Shown: piece after piece, positions 63,581-64,000 of the stretch
How the letters are laid out: every line of letters begins with the position of its first letter
Position numbering within the stretch: the first letter of the stretch is position 1
Source of the DNA: a virus
Reading direction: 5' to 3' (one strand)
Virus record (IMG/VR): IMGVR_UViG_3300020182_000008
Coordinates: 1 to 64,000 of that record
Length of the DNA stretch: 64,000 nt
The notes under the pieces: generated by a model
Told to the model about the DNA's origin: nothing
The model's database searches: none
Seen by the model: only the letters and a program-made list of their open reading frames with translations
Program-made: the position numbers and the translations under genes

Positions 63581-64000
63581 ATGAATAATGAAATTAATTG
63601 GGATGATTCAGTATCAACAAATGATATCCCTAACTTTAATTGGGAAGAACCCGTAGAATCCACAGAATCAACAAATGATATCCCTAACTTTAATTGGAAA
63701 GAACCTACTACAGATCTCTCAGAAAATCCCCAAAACAATTATCCTCAACCTGAACCAGTAGAAGATTCTGTAGTTACTAATGAGTTCAATACTGAAGATA
63801 GTATTATTGAGATAGAAGATTTAAATAATAATCAACTTGAAAGAAATTTTAATTATTTAGGAAATATTCCTTCTTTAACAGTAAATACTAAATTATGGAA
63901 GGTTAATACTGATAATGATGAAATTTTATCTAAAGATATAAATTTAAATGAATTAACTTCTATAGATAATGAATGCAAGTTTCAATTAAATTTACAACCA
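63581..64000 (+). CDS. Acidic Asn-rich protein with internal repeat (3' cut by window edge)
   Basis: The frame is open from ATG 63581 to the window end (140 codons). The start holds two copies of STNDIPNFNW followed by EEP or KEP, then an acidic Asn/Glu/Pro-rich region (TNEFNTEDSIIEIEDLNN). Such low-complexity starts occur in phage structural or scaffolding proteins, but nothing more can be said without the rest. Confidence 0.6.
   Translation, partial: MNNEINWDDSVSTNDIPNFNWEEPVESTESTNDIPNFNWKEPTTDLSENPQNNYPQPEPVEDSVVTNEFNTEDSIIEIEDLNNNQLERNFNYLGNIPSLTVNTKLWKVNTDNDEILSKDINLNELTSIDNECKFQLNLQP
63614..63697 (+). repeat. 30-bp exact direct repeat, 54-bp period, within a coding region
   Basis: A 30-base unit at 63614-63643 recurs exactly at 63668-63697. 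The period of 54 bases keeps the frame, so it encodes the same ten residues twice. The exact DNA match suggests a recent duplication. Confidence 0.9.

Noticed and set aside
63614-63697. CRISPR-like repeat
   Set aside because: There are only two copies, in frame within a coding region, with a 24-base coding spacer.

Overview
This window looks like part of the genome of a large, T4-like tailed phage of a Bacteroidota (probably marine flavobacterial) host. All genes read on the + strand and are packed with overlaps of a few bases. T4-type replication proteins are recognisable: a family B DNA polymerase in two pieces, a gp45-like sliding clamp, gp44- and gp62-like clamp loader subunits, and a RecB/Cas4-like nuclease. 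The host assignment is an inference from flavobacterial-style signal peptides and lipoboxes, thrombospondin-3 calcium repeats, a DUF4494-like protein, a T9SS-tail-like lipoprotein domain, and A-rich translation starts without clear Shine-Dalgarno sequences. I recognised no tRNA genes and no CRISPR array.

Layout. Bases 1-8.7 kb hold a 7-deazaguanine block (a QueC-like protein that has lost its zinc cysteines, QueE, FolE), a tail-fibre protein with a chaperone domain, three 2-oxoglutarate (2OG) oxygenases, a phosphoribosyltransferase, and a carbamoyltransferase that is split, reversed in order and fused to a MazG domain. Bases 8.7-26 kb are the replication and chaperone block: polymerase N part; a 3.1 kb cassette (2OG oxygenase, mannose-6-phosphate isomerase, flavin halogenase, methyltransferase, small gene); polymerase C part; phosphomannomutase; clamp; Hsp20; GroES; GroEL; a histone-H1-like peptide; an HNH nuclease; clamp loader; PD-(D/E)XK nuclease. 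Bases 26-48 kb are a very large glycan locus: glycosyltransferases, GDP-fucose synthesis with a GT10 fucosyltransferase, a ColD-like 3-dehydratase with His in place of the PLP lysine, RmlB-like and other epimerases, a two-subunit thiamine-diphosphate enzyme, APS kinase, DUF2061 and sulfotransferases, and several methyltransferases. Bases 48-56.7 kb carry small unknown genes, then secreted and outer-membrane proteins (cohesin/dockerin-like, lipoproteins, CsgG-like, acidic-stalk beta-barrel) interleaved with a holin-like protein and an amidase. Bases 56.7-64 kb carry DUF932, a third sulfotransferase, a further 2OG oxygenase, a SWIM protein, a lysozyme-like protein, a secreted nuclease, a GT9-like transferase and small genes.

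How it fits together. Mannose-6-phosphate isomerase, phosphomannomutase, Gmd and Fcl give most of a GDP-L-fucose route beside a GT10 transferase. The ColD-like enzyme could branch the same intermediate to a 3,6-dideoxy sugar, which the thiamine enzyme might extend. APS kinase and three sulfotransferases suggest sulfation. The products could decorate virions, virocell surface glycans or small molecules; the sequence does not decide which. Eleven 2OG oxygenases in several paralogous groups are slotted between other genes. Recurrent TTCGTATATTTA or ATATTTATA boxes in the few intergenic gaps look like phage promoters.
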